Origin: a virus
Virus record (IMG/VR): IMGVR_UViG_3300049043_000010
Coordinates: 1-22,734 of that record
Direction: 5' to 3' (one strand)
Length of the DNA stretch: 22,734 nt
The notes under the pieces are model-generated. The model did no database searches. It was given only the letters and a program-made list of their open reading frames with translations, and was not told the origin of the DNA. The stretch's first letter is position 1, and the number at the start of each line of letters is the position of its first letter. The position numbers and the translations under genes were made by a program. Positions 7,460 through 16,052 of the stretch are shown piece after piece.

Positions 7460-7798
7460 ACTGGGTCGTTATATCAACAGATTAGGGCTGCGGCTATTTT
7501 TAACGGCCAAAACCCAGAGGTGTTTGATAGTCTTGATGTAGCGACCATAAGAGGTTTAGAATTGATGTGGCGCGACGGTTTAATCGGCGGAAGGCATAAC
7601 CTGATGCTGATGTCGCATTTAATGGCGATTGTCTGGAATATTGGGGCGGCTTTTTCGCGCAACACGAAAGCCAAGAAGCCTCAAGAGTTTTTCCCGCATC
7701 TGGAAGAATATTTTATTCCTCCAGAGTACATGACAAGACAAGAGCAAGATTTCCTCGGCGTTTACTTCACTACCAGGATTCCGCAAGGAATTTCTTGA
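7460..7798 (+). CDS. Tail assembly chaperone, T-like extension
   Basis: Protein-like sequence resumes in the -1 frame relative to the preceding segment: LYQQIRAAAIFNGQNPEVFD, VATIRGLELMWRDGLIGGRH, NLMLMSHLMAIVWNIGAAF, and a C-terminus with EYFIPPEYMTRQEQDFLGVY. About 110 residues. No convincing ATG, GTG or TTG with a ribosome binding site exists at the start, so this is probably the second half of a GT-type product. It could be made by ribosomal frameshifting, as in lambda, or by plain continuous translation hidden by a sequencing error near 7465. It ends 17 bases before the tape measure start, fitting a tape-measure chaperone. Confidence 0.5.
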   Translation, partial: TGSLYQQIRAAAIFNGQNPEVFDSLDVATIRGLELMWRDGLIGGRHNLMLMSHLMAIVWNIGAAFSRNTKAKKPQEFFPHLEEYFIPPEYMTRQEQDFLGVYFTTRIPQGIS

Positions 7799-7815
7799 CA
7801 TTTTAGGGGGAAATC

Positions 7816-9825
7816 GTGGCAGGTAAGATGATCGCGGGTTTGCAGGTTGGCCTTGGTGTTAGACTCCGCTGAGTTTAAAAAAGGCGCGGACAAAGCTAAG
7901 AAAAAGGCTCAAGAACTTGGGCAAAGCCTAGAGTCAACAGGCTCGCAAACCAAAAAATATTCTTCTGCGATCAATGAAGCATCTGACGCAAAGAAGAACT
8001 TTCAATATAACCTAAGAAATGTTGGTTATCAGGTACAGGATTTCTCTGTCACAAATGGCCGCGGAACATCTGCGACCCAAGCATTAGCACAGCAATTACC
8101 GCAATTATTAAGCGGTTTTGGCACGATGGGAGTTGTGCTAGGGGCTATTGCTGCTGTTGGTATTCCTGTGGCTGTAGCGGCTTTTACGGCGCTAAATGGC
8201 GACGTTAAAAACCTCGAAGATCAAATAACAGAAACTACAAATGCGGCAGAGGCGTTTGTTACTGCAAATAATAAAGCAGGGCAATCTTTAGAAGGTATTG
8301 CAGAGTCTTATCGTAAAGATGCCGCGCCAGCTCTGTAAGAACTTTACGATCAGCTTAAGGCTATTGCCACTATTGAATTAGATTCGCAAGTAAAGAAATT
8401 TACGCAATCAATCATCAATGAATATGCGCCAATGTGGAAGATGGCGCTGCCTCAGATTTTCAACATCTTTAGAGACTCTCCCGTTGAAAAGTTAGCAAAA
8501 GATCTTGGTTTGTCTACAGATGAAGCACAGAAATTATTTACAACAACTGCGCAGTTTAAAGAGGGTAAGAAGACTTTTGAGAGTTAACGTCTTTTGTAAC
8601 GTAGTCTTTCACTGGCTACAAAGCAAGCAACCGAAGAAGGGCAAAAGTTAAGAAACGATTTACTGCAAACATTTGTTAAGGTTGCCGAAGCCAAAGCCGC
8701 TAAATCAGACACAGAAAAGAAAGAAGAAAGTGATGCAAAAAGGCTTGCCGAGCGCGAAGCAGAGCGAAGAAAGGCTTACTTAGAGGATTAGATCAACAGA
8801 TCCGCAAACTTAAAGAAGGCGAGAATGCCGCTTTATTGTTTGAGGCGGCAAAGCAAGGCGGCTTCTGAGGGGTTGTTAAGGCAAAGCAAATTATCGCGTT
8901 TAAAGAGCGTGATGAAGCGCTTGAGCAGTCTATAGAGCGACGCAAGCAGTTTGAAGAAGAGAAAGAAAAGAAGAGGAAGAGGCAACCAAGGAATTTTACA
9001 AGTCACAAGAAGATGCCGTTAAAAATTACATCAAGACAATTGAGCGTCAAGAGCAAATTGAAAAAGATGCGTCTGATGTTGGGGAAAGAAGGTTTGCTCA
9101 GATTAAAAGGCAAATTGAATCAACGCGGACACCTTTAGAAGTCTACATAGATCAAATCAAAGAATACAACGAGTGGCTTGAGCAATTATGAGATTACTCA
9201 AGAACAATTCGCAAGGCTTACTGACAAAGCGTACGAAGACTTTAATAAAAAACTTGAAAAGACTGACGATATCTTAGAAGACCTACGAGATGGGTTTAAG
9301 AGTTCTCGGCGCAAGTATTGTTGACGCATTTACTTCTGGCAAAAATGCAGGAGAGATCTTTAGAAGCGTTTTGTTAGACATCTTTAAAAAGATGGCGACT
9401 AAACAATTTAATCAAATGTTTGATTTAATTTCGCCTAAAGGCGGTGGTTTGCTAGCTTATGCAAGCGGGTTTTTAGGTGGTGGCGCTAGTCTTTCTGATT
9501 TGTCTGCCACTGGTGGTGGAAGTAACTTTGGAGCTCTTGCGGCTAGTCGGGATTTATGGCCGACGGTGGCCCAGTGCAAGGAAATGAGGCTTACGTTATC
9601 GGGGAAAGAGGGCCGGAACTCTTTGTTCCTAATGCTAGCGGAACAATCGTTCCCAATCACATGCTTATGGGTGGAGGCCAAAACTGTTAACTACAATGGG
9701 CCTTACATTGCCAATATGCAAGCTATAGATACTCAATCAGCCGCTCAATTTCTGGCTAGGAATAAAATGTCTGTTTGGTCAGCCAACCAATCGGCTTCTA
9801 GATCTGATCTCCGCAATCGAGGTAA
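7816..9825 (+). CDS. Tail tape measure protein, lambda-like
   Basis: Sets tail length and is ejected ahead of the DNA. It starts GTG after AGGGGGA: MAGKMIAGLQVGLGVDSAEF (repaired near 7858), then a Lys/Ala-rich coiled coil. A hydrophobic segment, GTMGVVLGAIAAVGIPVAVA, lies around residue 100-120. The middle (8340-9290) is coiled coil rich in Glu/Lys (SDAKRLAEREAERRKAYLED) and broken by many frameshifts. The C-terminus carries the lambda tape-measure signature: GLRVLGASIVDAFTSG, DIFKKMATKQFNQMFD, then in another frame FMADGGPVQGNEAYVIGERG and PELFVPNASGTIVPNHM. About 665 residues, short for the family, implying a tail of roughly 100 nm by the usual 1.5 Angstrom per residue rule. The predicted stop is the TAA at 9823. 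Confidence 0.88.
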
Positions 9826-9827
9826 TC

Positions 9828-10508
9828 ATGAGTTTAACCACGATCCTTTCAATCTCTGAGTCGATTTCAATAAATGACCAGCGATTTGTCGGACAGGTTG
9901 TATCAAGAAACCAGCGAATCTCAACGTCTGAAATCATTACGGTTGTGCCATTTGCTTTTACGATGAAGCCGATGAATTATTTGCTTTATTCGCAAAACAG
10001 ATCATTACTCAATACCTTGCGTATACCAGATAAAGCCTTGGAGCAATACCTTAACTTTAGTACCACTGGTTGGACAAATTACATTAAATACCAAGGCGAT
10101 ATGACATCAGGTCAAATTGCCGCTTGCAACTGGCAAACAAGTTCAGCCGCTAAAAATTTAGTATTAGGCGATCTTCCAGCGATATCATCTTCAGCCTTTA
10201 TCGTAAAAGCAGGGGATTTTTGTCAGGTTGGCCGATACGCTTATATCGCAACGGCTAATGTGCAAAGAGGCGGCGGCTCTACAGTAACAATTCCGGTTCA
10301 TAGGAACCTTGTTGCGACTCTTGCGTCTCCTGTGCAATGCGTCATAGGAGAATTTGGCACGACAATATCTTTAGGCGGCAGCACGTATACAGGAACTACT
10401 TTCCCAGTGATTCTTAGGGATTACCCGACTTATACTTTGACCCCAATGACCAACGATTCGTTTATTCAATGGTCAGGATCTTTTGTCGCATTTGAAAGTG
10501 TTTTATGA
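9828..10508 (+). CDS. Minor tail protein, probable tail-tip component
   Basis: Intact 226-residue protein directly after the tape measure, the position of lambda gpM or of distal tail proteins. It begins MSLTTILSISESISINDQRF and contains TMKPMNYLLYSQNRSLLNTL, a central GQVGRYAYIA-like beta region and TVTIPVHRNLVATLASPVQC, ending WSGSFVAFESVL. It is beta-rich with no transmembrane segment or enzyme motif. The TTTILRDYPTYTLTPM part looks like a closing beta sandwich. Its stop overlaps the next ATG (ATGA). The structural role comes from position and fold impression only; no family name is claimed. Confidence 0.6.
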   Translation: MSLTTILSISESISINDQRFVGQVVSRNQRISTSEIITVVPFAFTMKPMNYLLYSQNRSLLNTLRIPDKALEQYLNFSTTGWTNYIKYQGDMTSGQIAACNWQTSSAAKNLVLGDLPAISSSAFIVKAGDFCQVGRYAYIATANVQRGGGSTVTIPVHRNLVATLASPVQCVIGEFGTTISLGGSTYTGTTFPVILRDYPTYTLTPMTNDSFIQWSGSFVAFESVL

Positions 10509-11101
10509 ACAACATAGCTCCCGGTACAAAATACAAACAATATTCGGTATGCGGATTTTGTAAGAATAACGAGCGCTAGCGGCACTTACAGATTAGCGAC
10601 TACTGCTTCGGCTATCACCGTCCCGGCAGTAGAATGCTCAACCGTTTTCTGCGTTGGGTTTGCTGGTAAGGGTTGGAGAGGCTACGAGAGACATCAAAAG
10701 CACTGCTAACGAAACGACATTCACTGTAGTCGGCATTGACACAGCAATGCTTGGTCTTGTTCTTGGTCAGCAGATCAAAGGCTCCGCAGATTGAAGCCTG
10801 GAAAGGCTTTTTTGATACAGACGGAAACCTAATTACAGGTGGCGGCTCCGGTGGTTTATATCAGTTCTTTAATGGGTACATTTCTTCCTTTACCATTTCT
10901 GAACAATGGATGGAAGAAGTAAGAGAGTTTGTAGGCATTATTTCAATGTCTGCGTCTTCAATTCAACTCATTTTGCAAAATCGCGTAGCTGGTAGATATA
11001 CCAACAACAACTCTTGGCAATTTTTTAACCCAACAGATCCAAGCATGAACAGAGTTCCGTTCATTTCAACAATCAATTATCAATTTGGCAAAACGGAATG
11101 A
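10505..11101 (+). CDS. Minor tail / baseplate hub-like protein (gpL-type position)
   Basis: Repaired N-terminus reads IRYADFVRITSASGTYRLAT then TASAITVPAVECS. After frame changes near 10540, 10660 and 10780 it continues DIKSTANETTFTVVGIDTAM, LGLVLGQQIKG and IEAWKGFFDTDGNLITGGGS. The intact C-terminal half has GYISSFTISEQWMEEVREFV and GRYTNNNSWQFFNPTDPSMN. About 197 residues. The pattern 'xANETxFTVVGIDTxMLG ... IEAWKGFFD.DGNLI ... LYQFFNGYI' is shared with gpL/DUF2163-like hub proteins that follow the distal tail protein. ATGA overlaps couple it to both neighbours. Confidence 0.62.
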
Positions 11102-11531
11102 TACGGATGCCAATCAGTTTGATAAAAAAGACATCATTGATATGTGCGTAGAGTTTCGAGACTCTGCTGATTTTGATGAAATCTATGCTACGACAAATAC
11201 TGAAAACGTAAATCGGCTTTTAGATCATATTTTTGCTGGCGCAGGCCGTATTTTTTATGAGCCGCAAAAAGGTTTTTTAATGTGTTTTATATCCCCTTCT
11301 ATCTGGGATCATGAAATATTGGTGCTAAACGAATTGGCTTGGTATGTAAAACCCAAGTATAGAAAAACGACGTTAGGTTATAGGTTGTTTAAAAACTATT
11401 TGGATTATGGCAATCAACTAAAGAAAGACGGAAGAATAAAGTATTTCACAATGACAAAATTAGATGTAAGCCCTGATTTTGATTACAAGCGCTACGGGTT
11501 TCGAGCCAAGGACATCAACTGGATTCAATGA
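11098..11531 (+). CDS. GNAT-fold N-acetyltransferase in the tail module
   Basis: Predicted acyl-CoA-dependent acetyltransferase; substrate unknown. The preferred start is the ATG at 11098, in an ATGA overlap. It needs one missing base near 11112 to give MIRMANQFDKKDIIDMCVEF; otherwise a TTG at 11085 opens the frame. GNAT features are the helix after strand 1 (DIIDMCVEFRDSADFDE), strand LNELAWYVKPKYRKTTLGYR (beta 4 plus the pyrophosphate-binding turn, where R/Q-x-x-G-x-G/A is relaxed to RKTTLGYRL), and the late strand/helix KLDVSPDFDYKRYGF, where YKRYGF is the classical GNAT C-terminal motif. About 145 residues. Similar genes occur in tail operons of other phages, and one may modify a host surface or virion component. 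Confidence 0.75.
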
Positions 11532-14500
11532 TGAAACTTTTTCTTGCGTTAGCGGCTTTGTTAGCCACTTCTCCAGTTTGGGCAATTGGCACTTATATTG
11601 CAGCTTCTATTTTGGGAGCTGCCGCAGCGGGAACATTTGCATATACCGCTATCGCATTCGCTGTTAATTTGGTTGTATCAACAATCATTTCCAAAACCTT
11701 GCGACCAGACGTCCCCGACGCATCAGGAAATTCTCCAAACCCTGGGAATCGCCAACAAATACCACCGGCTACAGATAATAAAATACCTGTGGTTTATGGC
11801 GAAGCATGGTTAGGCGGGACAGTAGTAGATCTAAGCATCACAAGCGACAATCAAACGCTGTATTACGTAATTGCACTTGCAGAGGTAACGAGCACAAACA
11901 CTGGTCAAACGCCAGATACCATTAGCTTTGGAAATATATATTACGGTGGGAAACTGGTTGCTTTTGCCGGTGATGGATATACAGTTGCATCCCTTACAGA
12001 CGAGTCTACCGGCGAAGTAAACACAGAAGTTGCTGGCTTGATCTCAATTTATCTTTATAGCAACGGGTCCACACAGCCAGCCAATTCCGCTTTATCGGCA
12101 ATTCAGATTATGCAAAGTCCAGGGCTTACATATCAATGGACTGCTGAAAAAGTCATGAGCAATTGCGCCTTTGCAATTGTGAAATTGAAATATAACGCTG
12201 AAGCGGGTATTACTGGAATACAACAAACAAAATTCAAGGTAATAAATTCAAGATACCGTCCAGGCGATTGTTTTTATGATTATTTAATTAACACTCGCTA
12301 CGGCGCGGCTATTCCTTTAGCGCAAATTAACACTGCAAGTTTAACAACGCTTAACAACTACTGTGACCAATCGTTCACATACACAACTTATGCTGGATTT
12401 TCTGTCACGCAAACGAGATTTAGGTTTGACGGCGTTTTAGATACTAATCAGTCAATTATGAATAACTTGCAGAACATGGCTTCTTGCTGTGACTGCTTGA
12501 TACGATACAACGAGATCTATGCTCAATGGGGTGTCATTACTCAAACCCCATCCTGATTCTGTGGCTATGGCGCTAAATGATTCAAATATCATTTCCGCTA
12601 TTCAGATTACGCCTATTGACTTGGCTTCTTCTTTTAATGTTATTGAAGTCAAGTTCCCCGACAAAAACAACCAAGACGCTTTTAATTCAGCCACATTTGA
12701 TCTTGCCGCTATTGATCCGTCTTTGTTGTTTCAAAATGAGCCAGTAAATAAAGAATCAATATCTCTTCCTTTGGTAAATAATGATGTAAGAGCTCAATAT
12801 CTTGCCAATAGATTCTTGAAAGCGGCTCGGGAAGACTTGCAGATTGAATGTGCTATAGGGTTTCCTGGATTGCAATTAGAAGCTGGTGACGTTGTCACGA
12901 TTACAAACGTAAATTACGGATGGGCGGCAAAACTTTTTAGATGTACAAAAGTAACCGAGTCTTTTGGTGATGATGGTTCAATTGCCGTTAAATTGCTTTT
13001 GCAAGAATACAACCCATCAATTTTTGATGATGTATCTATTACGCAATTTTCTCCTTCTCCTAATACAGGCATTGGAGACCCAATATTTTTTGGCACTATT
13101 TACGCTCCAGTGGTTGTTGCTGAATATCCAAACGATTGCCAATCCTTTATTTACAGTACAAGTAACAACATCAAGTTCTGGTATTACGCAATATGCAGAA
13201 GTTTGGTATTCCGCATTTTCTACACCAACTTCGGATCAGTTAATTTTTGCCGCCACAAGTGAAATACAAAGCAGTGGTACGCCTTGGTCTACGAGTACGG
13301 CGTTGCCGATAATTTCACTTACAAACATTCCGGCAGGGAATTGGTATTTCTTTTGCAGAATGGTCAATAGTCTTGGAGCATCTAAGTTTAGTTCTGCCAG
13401 CGCTATTCTTAGATGGAGACCGACGACTTTTCAGTTCACAGATAGATATGTTGCTGTTGCTTATGGTGATAGCAATACTGGTAGTAATTTTTCGCTAAAC
13501 CCAAGAAACCGTCTTTATTATGGTTTAAGAAATCAGAGTACAACAACACCTAGTGTCGTCGCTTCTGATTACACTTGGTATTTAGCTAATCCTGCTTTTG
13601 GGTCTTCTTATTACCTGTGTTATTCCAATCGTACTGGAAGAAAGTTTAGCTTTGATACAGGTTTGGCAAATTATGCTGCCGGATCTGGTGCTTTTGTTCC
13701 TACGCAAACCGCGATTTTTGATCCGACGATATGGTCTGCATTGGTTGACGGAACAAACATTATTGATTTAGATAAGGCTACTGGTCAGGTGCTTAAAACA
13801 GGCACATCTACAGTAGGATCAAATACAGGTGAAATCAATGTAGTAAATACGGTTGATGGTCGCGTTATTGGATCTCTTAAGCAATTTTTAGATTTTGGTG
13901 GCGCAAACACAATTACAAGCAGTGTCGCTACATTGACGGTTGATATTTATGGTCGCGTTGTAGGTTTTGAGGTTCCAGATAGCTTTTACTTTACAAAGCA
14001 GTCTTTTACCGCAACATCAGGACAGACTGTATTTTCTGTGACCAGAACCGCTGGTTACATTTCTGGTCAGTGTTTAGTCTTACAAAATGGATTGTTGCTA
14101 GACGCTTCTGAGTACACAGATACAGGAGGTTCGACGGGGACGGTTACGCTTTCCGTCGGCGCGACATTGAATGACATTATCACAATAATTTCATTTAAGA
14201 GTTCTAACGCATCCACAGGTGTTTACGCATCATTTACTAGAAACACAGCAAATCTTACAAATGCAAGCGAGTACACGGCATCTGGGTTTACCTTGGTTAG
14301 TGGATATGAATTATTGTTTTTAAATGGCACGGTGGTTAACGAGCAAGATTACAATATTGTCGATCAAACCATTACAGACTTTCCTGATACAACAACAGGT
14401 AAATTGACAATCATTCAATGGTCAGCAAACAACTTGACTGTGCCTAACGGAGATCCTGTAAACGTCATTGCAAATACAGTTATCGGGCAAACAACCTATT

Positions 14501-14667
14501 CATTTGCTTATGATGTAAACGCGTTTAATTTATACAATAACGGTGTTTTATTACTACAAGGCACTGATTACACGACAGCAACAAATACTTATGCGCTAGC
14601 AAATTCCCCGACAACAGTTTTAAATTTATTACTTCAACAAACATTCTCTAGAACAGGTGCGGTATGA
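11528..14667 (+). CDS. J-like central tail tip / host specificity protein
   Basis: About 1045 residues, the largest gene. The N-terminus MMKLFLALAALLATSPVWA looks like a signal peptide and is followed by a second hydrophobic stretch (SILGAAAAGTFAYTAIAFAV), a layout seen in J proteins with a fused gpI-like start. The J core begins KIPVVYGEAWLGGTVVDLSI and LYYVIALAEV, followed by a KFKVINSRYRPGDCFYDYL domain and a beta-rich hub region (GLQLEAGDVVTITNVNYGW). An FN3-like part (SGITQYAEVWYSAF) follows. The last third has three related beta modules starting near GQTVFSVTRTAGYISG, ASFTRNTANLTNASEY and GQTTYSFAYDVNAFNLY. Frameshifts near 12550 and 13130 are the only breaks. ATGA overlaps sit at both ends. 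Confidence 0.85.
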
Positions 14668-15488
14668 CACAAGCCTAGCAAATCTTCTCAGCTTGCTAAT
14701 AAGGTAAATACATCAGGTCAGATTGATGTAACAACCGCATTAAACGGAACCGTTCCTGTTACCTCGGGCGGCACAGGGCAAACGTCATTTACGGACGGTC
14801 AGTTGTTAATTGGCAATTCAACGGGCAATACTCTTGCAAAAGCCACATTAACGGCTGGTGCAGGAATTTCTGGTGACTAATGGTGGTGGGTCAATTACGA
14901 TTGCAACCACTGGAGGAGGCCAGCTAGCCTATGCTTTATAGTACTACAGGTTCTGGCACTTGGACCTGTCCTAGCGGGTAACAAAAGTCAAGGTTACTTG
15001 TATTGCGGGTGGTGGGGGAGGAAATGCCGCTGGTATAGGTGGATTTGGCGGCTGCGCCATAGGTATTTATGCGGTTACACCCAGGAACTTCTTATGCTTA
15101 TTCTGTTGGCGCAGGTGGTGCTGGAGCTTCTGGAACTACAACGGCTAGTAATGGCGCTTCTAGTAGTGTCACAGGTTTATGTTCAGCCACTGGGGGCAAT
15201 GGGGCTGCTTTCGCAACTGCGTATATAGGAACAAATGGGGTTGGCTCAAACGGAACTTTTTATAATCAATTTATGGGTAATGTAAATTTGACAACCTCAA
15301 CAAATCCCGGAGCTGGCACTTTATTTTATGATTTTATCGGCATTTATATGTTTAGTGGAAAAGTTAAAGATACAGGAACTACGGCTGCGGTGAGCTGGTC
15401 TTCCAGTTCTTTGTTTTGTCCTGGATCTCCAGGATATGGAGCAATCGGTGGCGTTGGAGGCGTTATTTTGATTGAATACATTGGATAA
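14664..15488 (+). CDS. Tail fibre protein with glycine-rich C-terminal domain
   Basis: Starts in the ATGA overlap with the tip protein. With one extra base removed at 14675 it reads MTQASKSSQLANKVNTSGQI, a common start of phage fibres, then the trimer-shaft style block DVTTALNGTVPVTSGGTGQT and LLIGNSTGNTLAKATLTAGA. From about 14945 a glycine-rich module begins (GTWTCPSGVTKVKV, then AGGGGG and GGFGGCAIG, YAVTPGTSYAYSVGAGGAG). The C-terminus is GYGAIGGVGGVILIEYIG. About 273 residues with frameshifts near 14675, 14875, 14930 and 15050. The glycine-rich module is the same type found twice in the later fibre gene and probably forms a polyglycine-helix or receptor-binding tip domain. Confidence 0.75.
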
Positions 15489-15569
15489 CTCTGATATAGT
15501 CAAAAAAACACAACATGATTAGCAACCCTTGCGAGTGGCGCGGGGTTAAGTCCAAGTAGCGGAGCTAAC
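15489..15569 (+). promoter_or_regulatory. Short intergenic gap, possible local promoter or leader
   Basis: This is the only gap of about 80 bases between phage structural genes. It has a TGATATAGT element near 15492 that could be a -10 box, but no clear -35. A weak AACCC/GGGTT inverted repeat spans 15524-15547. A 14-codon reading MISNPCEWRGVKSK (15515-15559) with no ribosome binding site is also present. A GGAG at 15561 serves the next ATG. Evidence for a promoter is thin. Confidence 0.25.
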
Positions 15570-16052
15570 ATGGCGATTTTTAGCAAAAATACGCTGACGC
15601 AAGTTAGCGGATTTGATAATCAAATCATTGCTGGTGAGTTGGTTTACAACCAAAAAACTTACTGGAATATTACGCTCAATAATGCAGATGGAACGCCAAG
15701 GAATTTAACCGGCGCTACCATTACAAGCCAAATTATCAGACGGCAGCTTTCAAACGTCCGAGATTCTCGATATGGGCTGACGTTTGACATAGCCGATTAC
15801 TCTCCTCCTCCTTCTCCTGTAAGCCTCACGATTGCGAATCAGAATCTTGCTGGCGGATCGTTTACGCTGGTCATAGATGAATCAGCGTGGTCTGTTCTTT
15901 CCACAGACACAGAGCTCGACATCAACGCTGCCAATCCCGTGGGATTTTCAGGAAACATAAAAGTAGCCATCCCTGCAAGCGGATCAACTCCGGCTCAAGA
16001 CATGATTATTTTCTTGCTCTTTCTGATCAGGTCTGACGGGGTGACAGATTGA
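15570..16052 (+). CDS. Small baseplate/fibre-adaptor-like protein, N-terminal BppU-like
   Basis: Intact 160-residue protein with GGAG upstream. It contains NQKTYWNITLNNADGTPRNL and TGATITSQIIRRQL, which matches the layout of phage proteins that begin with an Ig-like domain of the BppU N-terminal kind (YxxxxWxLxxxxGxPxDLTGATVxxxxR). Then follow a SLTIANQNLAGGSFTLVIDE strand pair and DMIIFLLFLIRSDGVTD at the end. These proteins are adaptors for tail fibres or measured constituents of the baseplate. It overlaps the collagen-like fibre gene by 4 bases. Family assignment is by pattern; function is inferred. Confidence 0.6.
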   Translation: MAIFSKNTLTQVSGFDNQIIAGELVYNQKTYWNITLNNADGTPRNLTGATITSQIIRRQLSNVRDSRYGLTFDIADYSPPPSPVSLTIANQNLAGGSFTLVIDESAWSVLSTDTELDINAANPVGFSGNIKVAIPASGSTPAQDMIIFLLFLIRSDGVTD

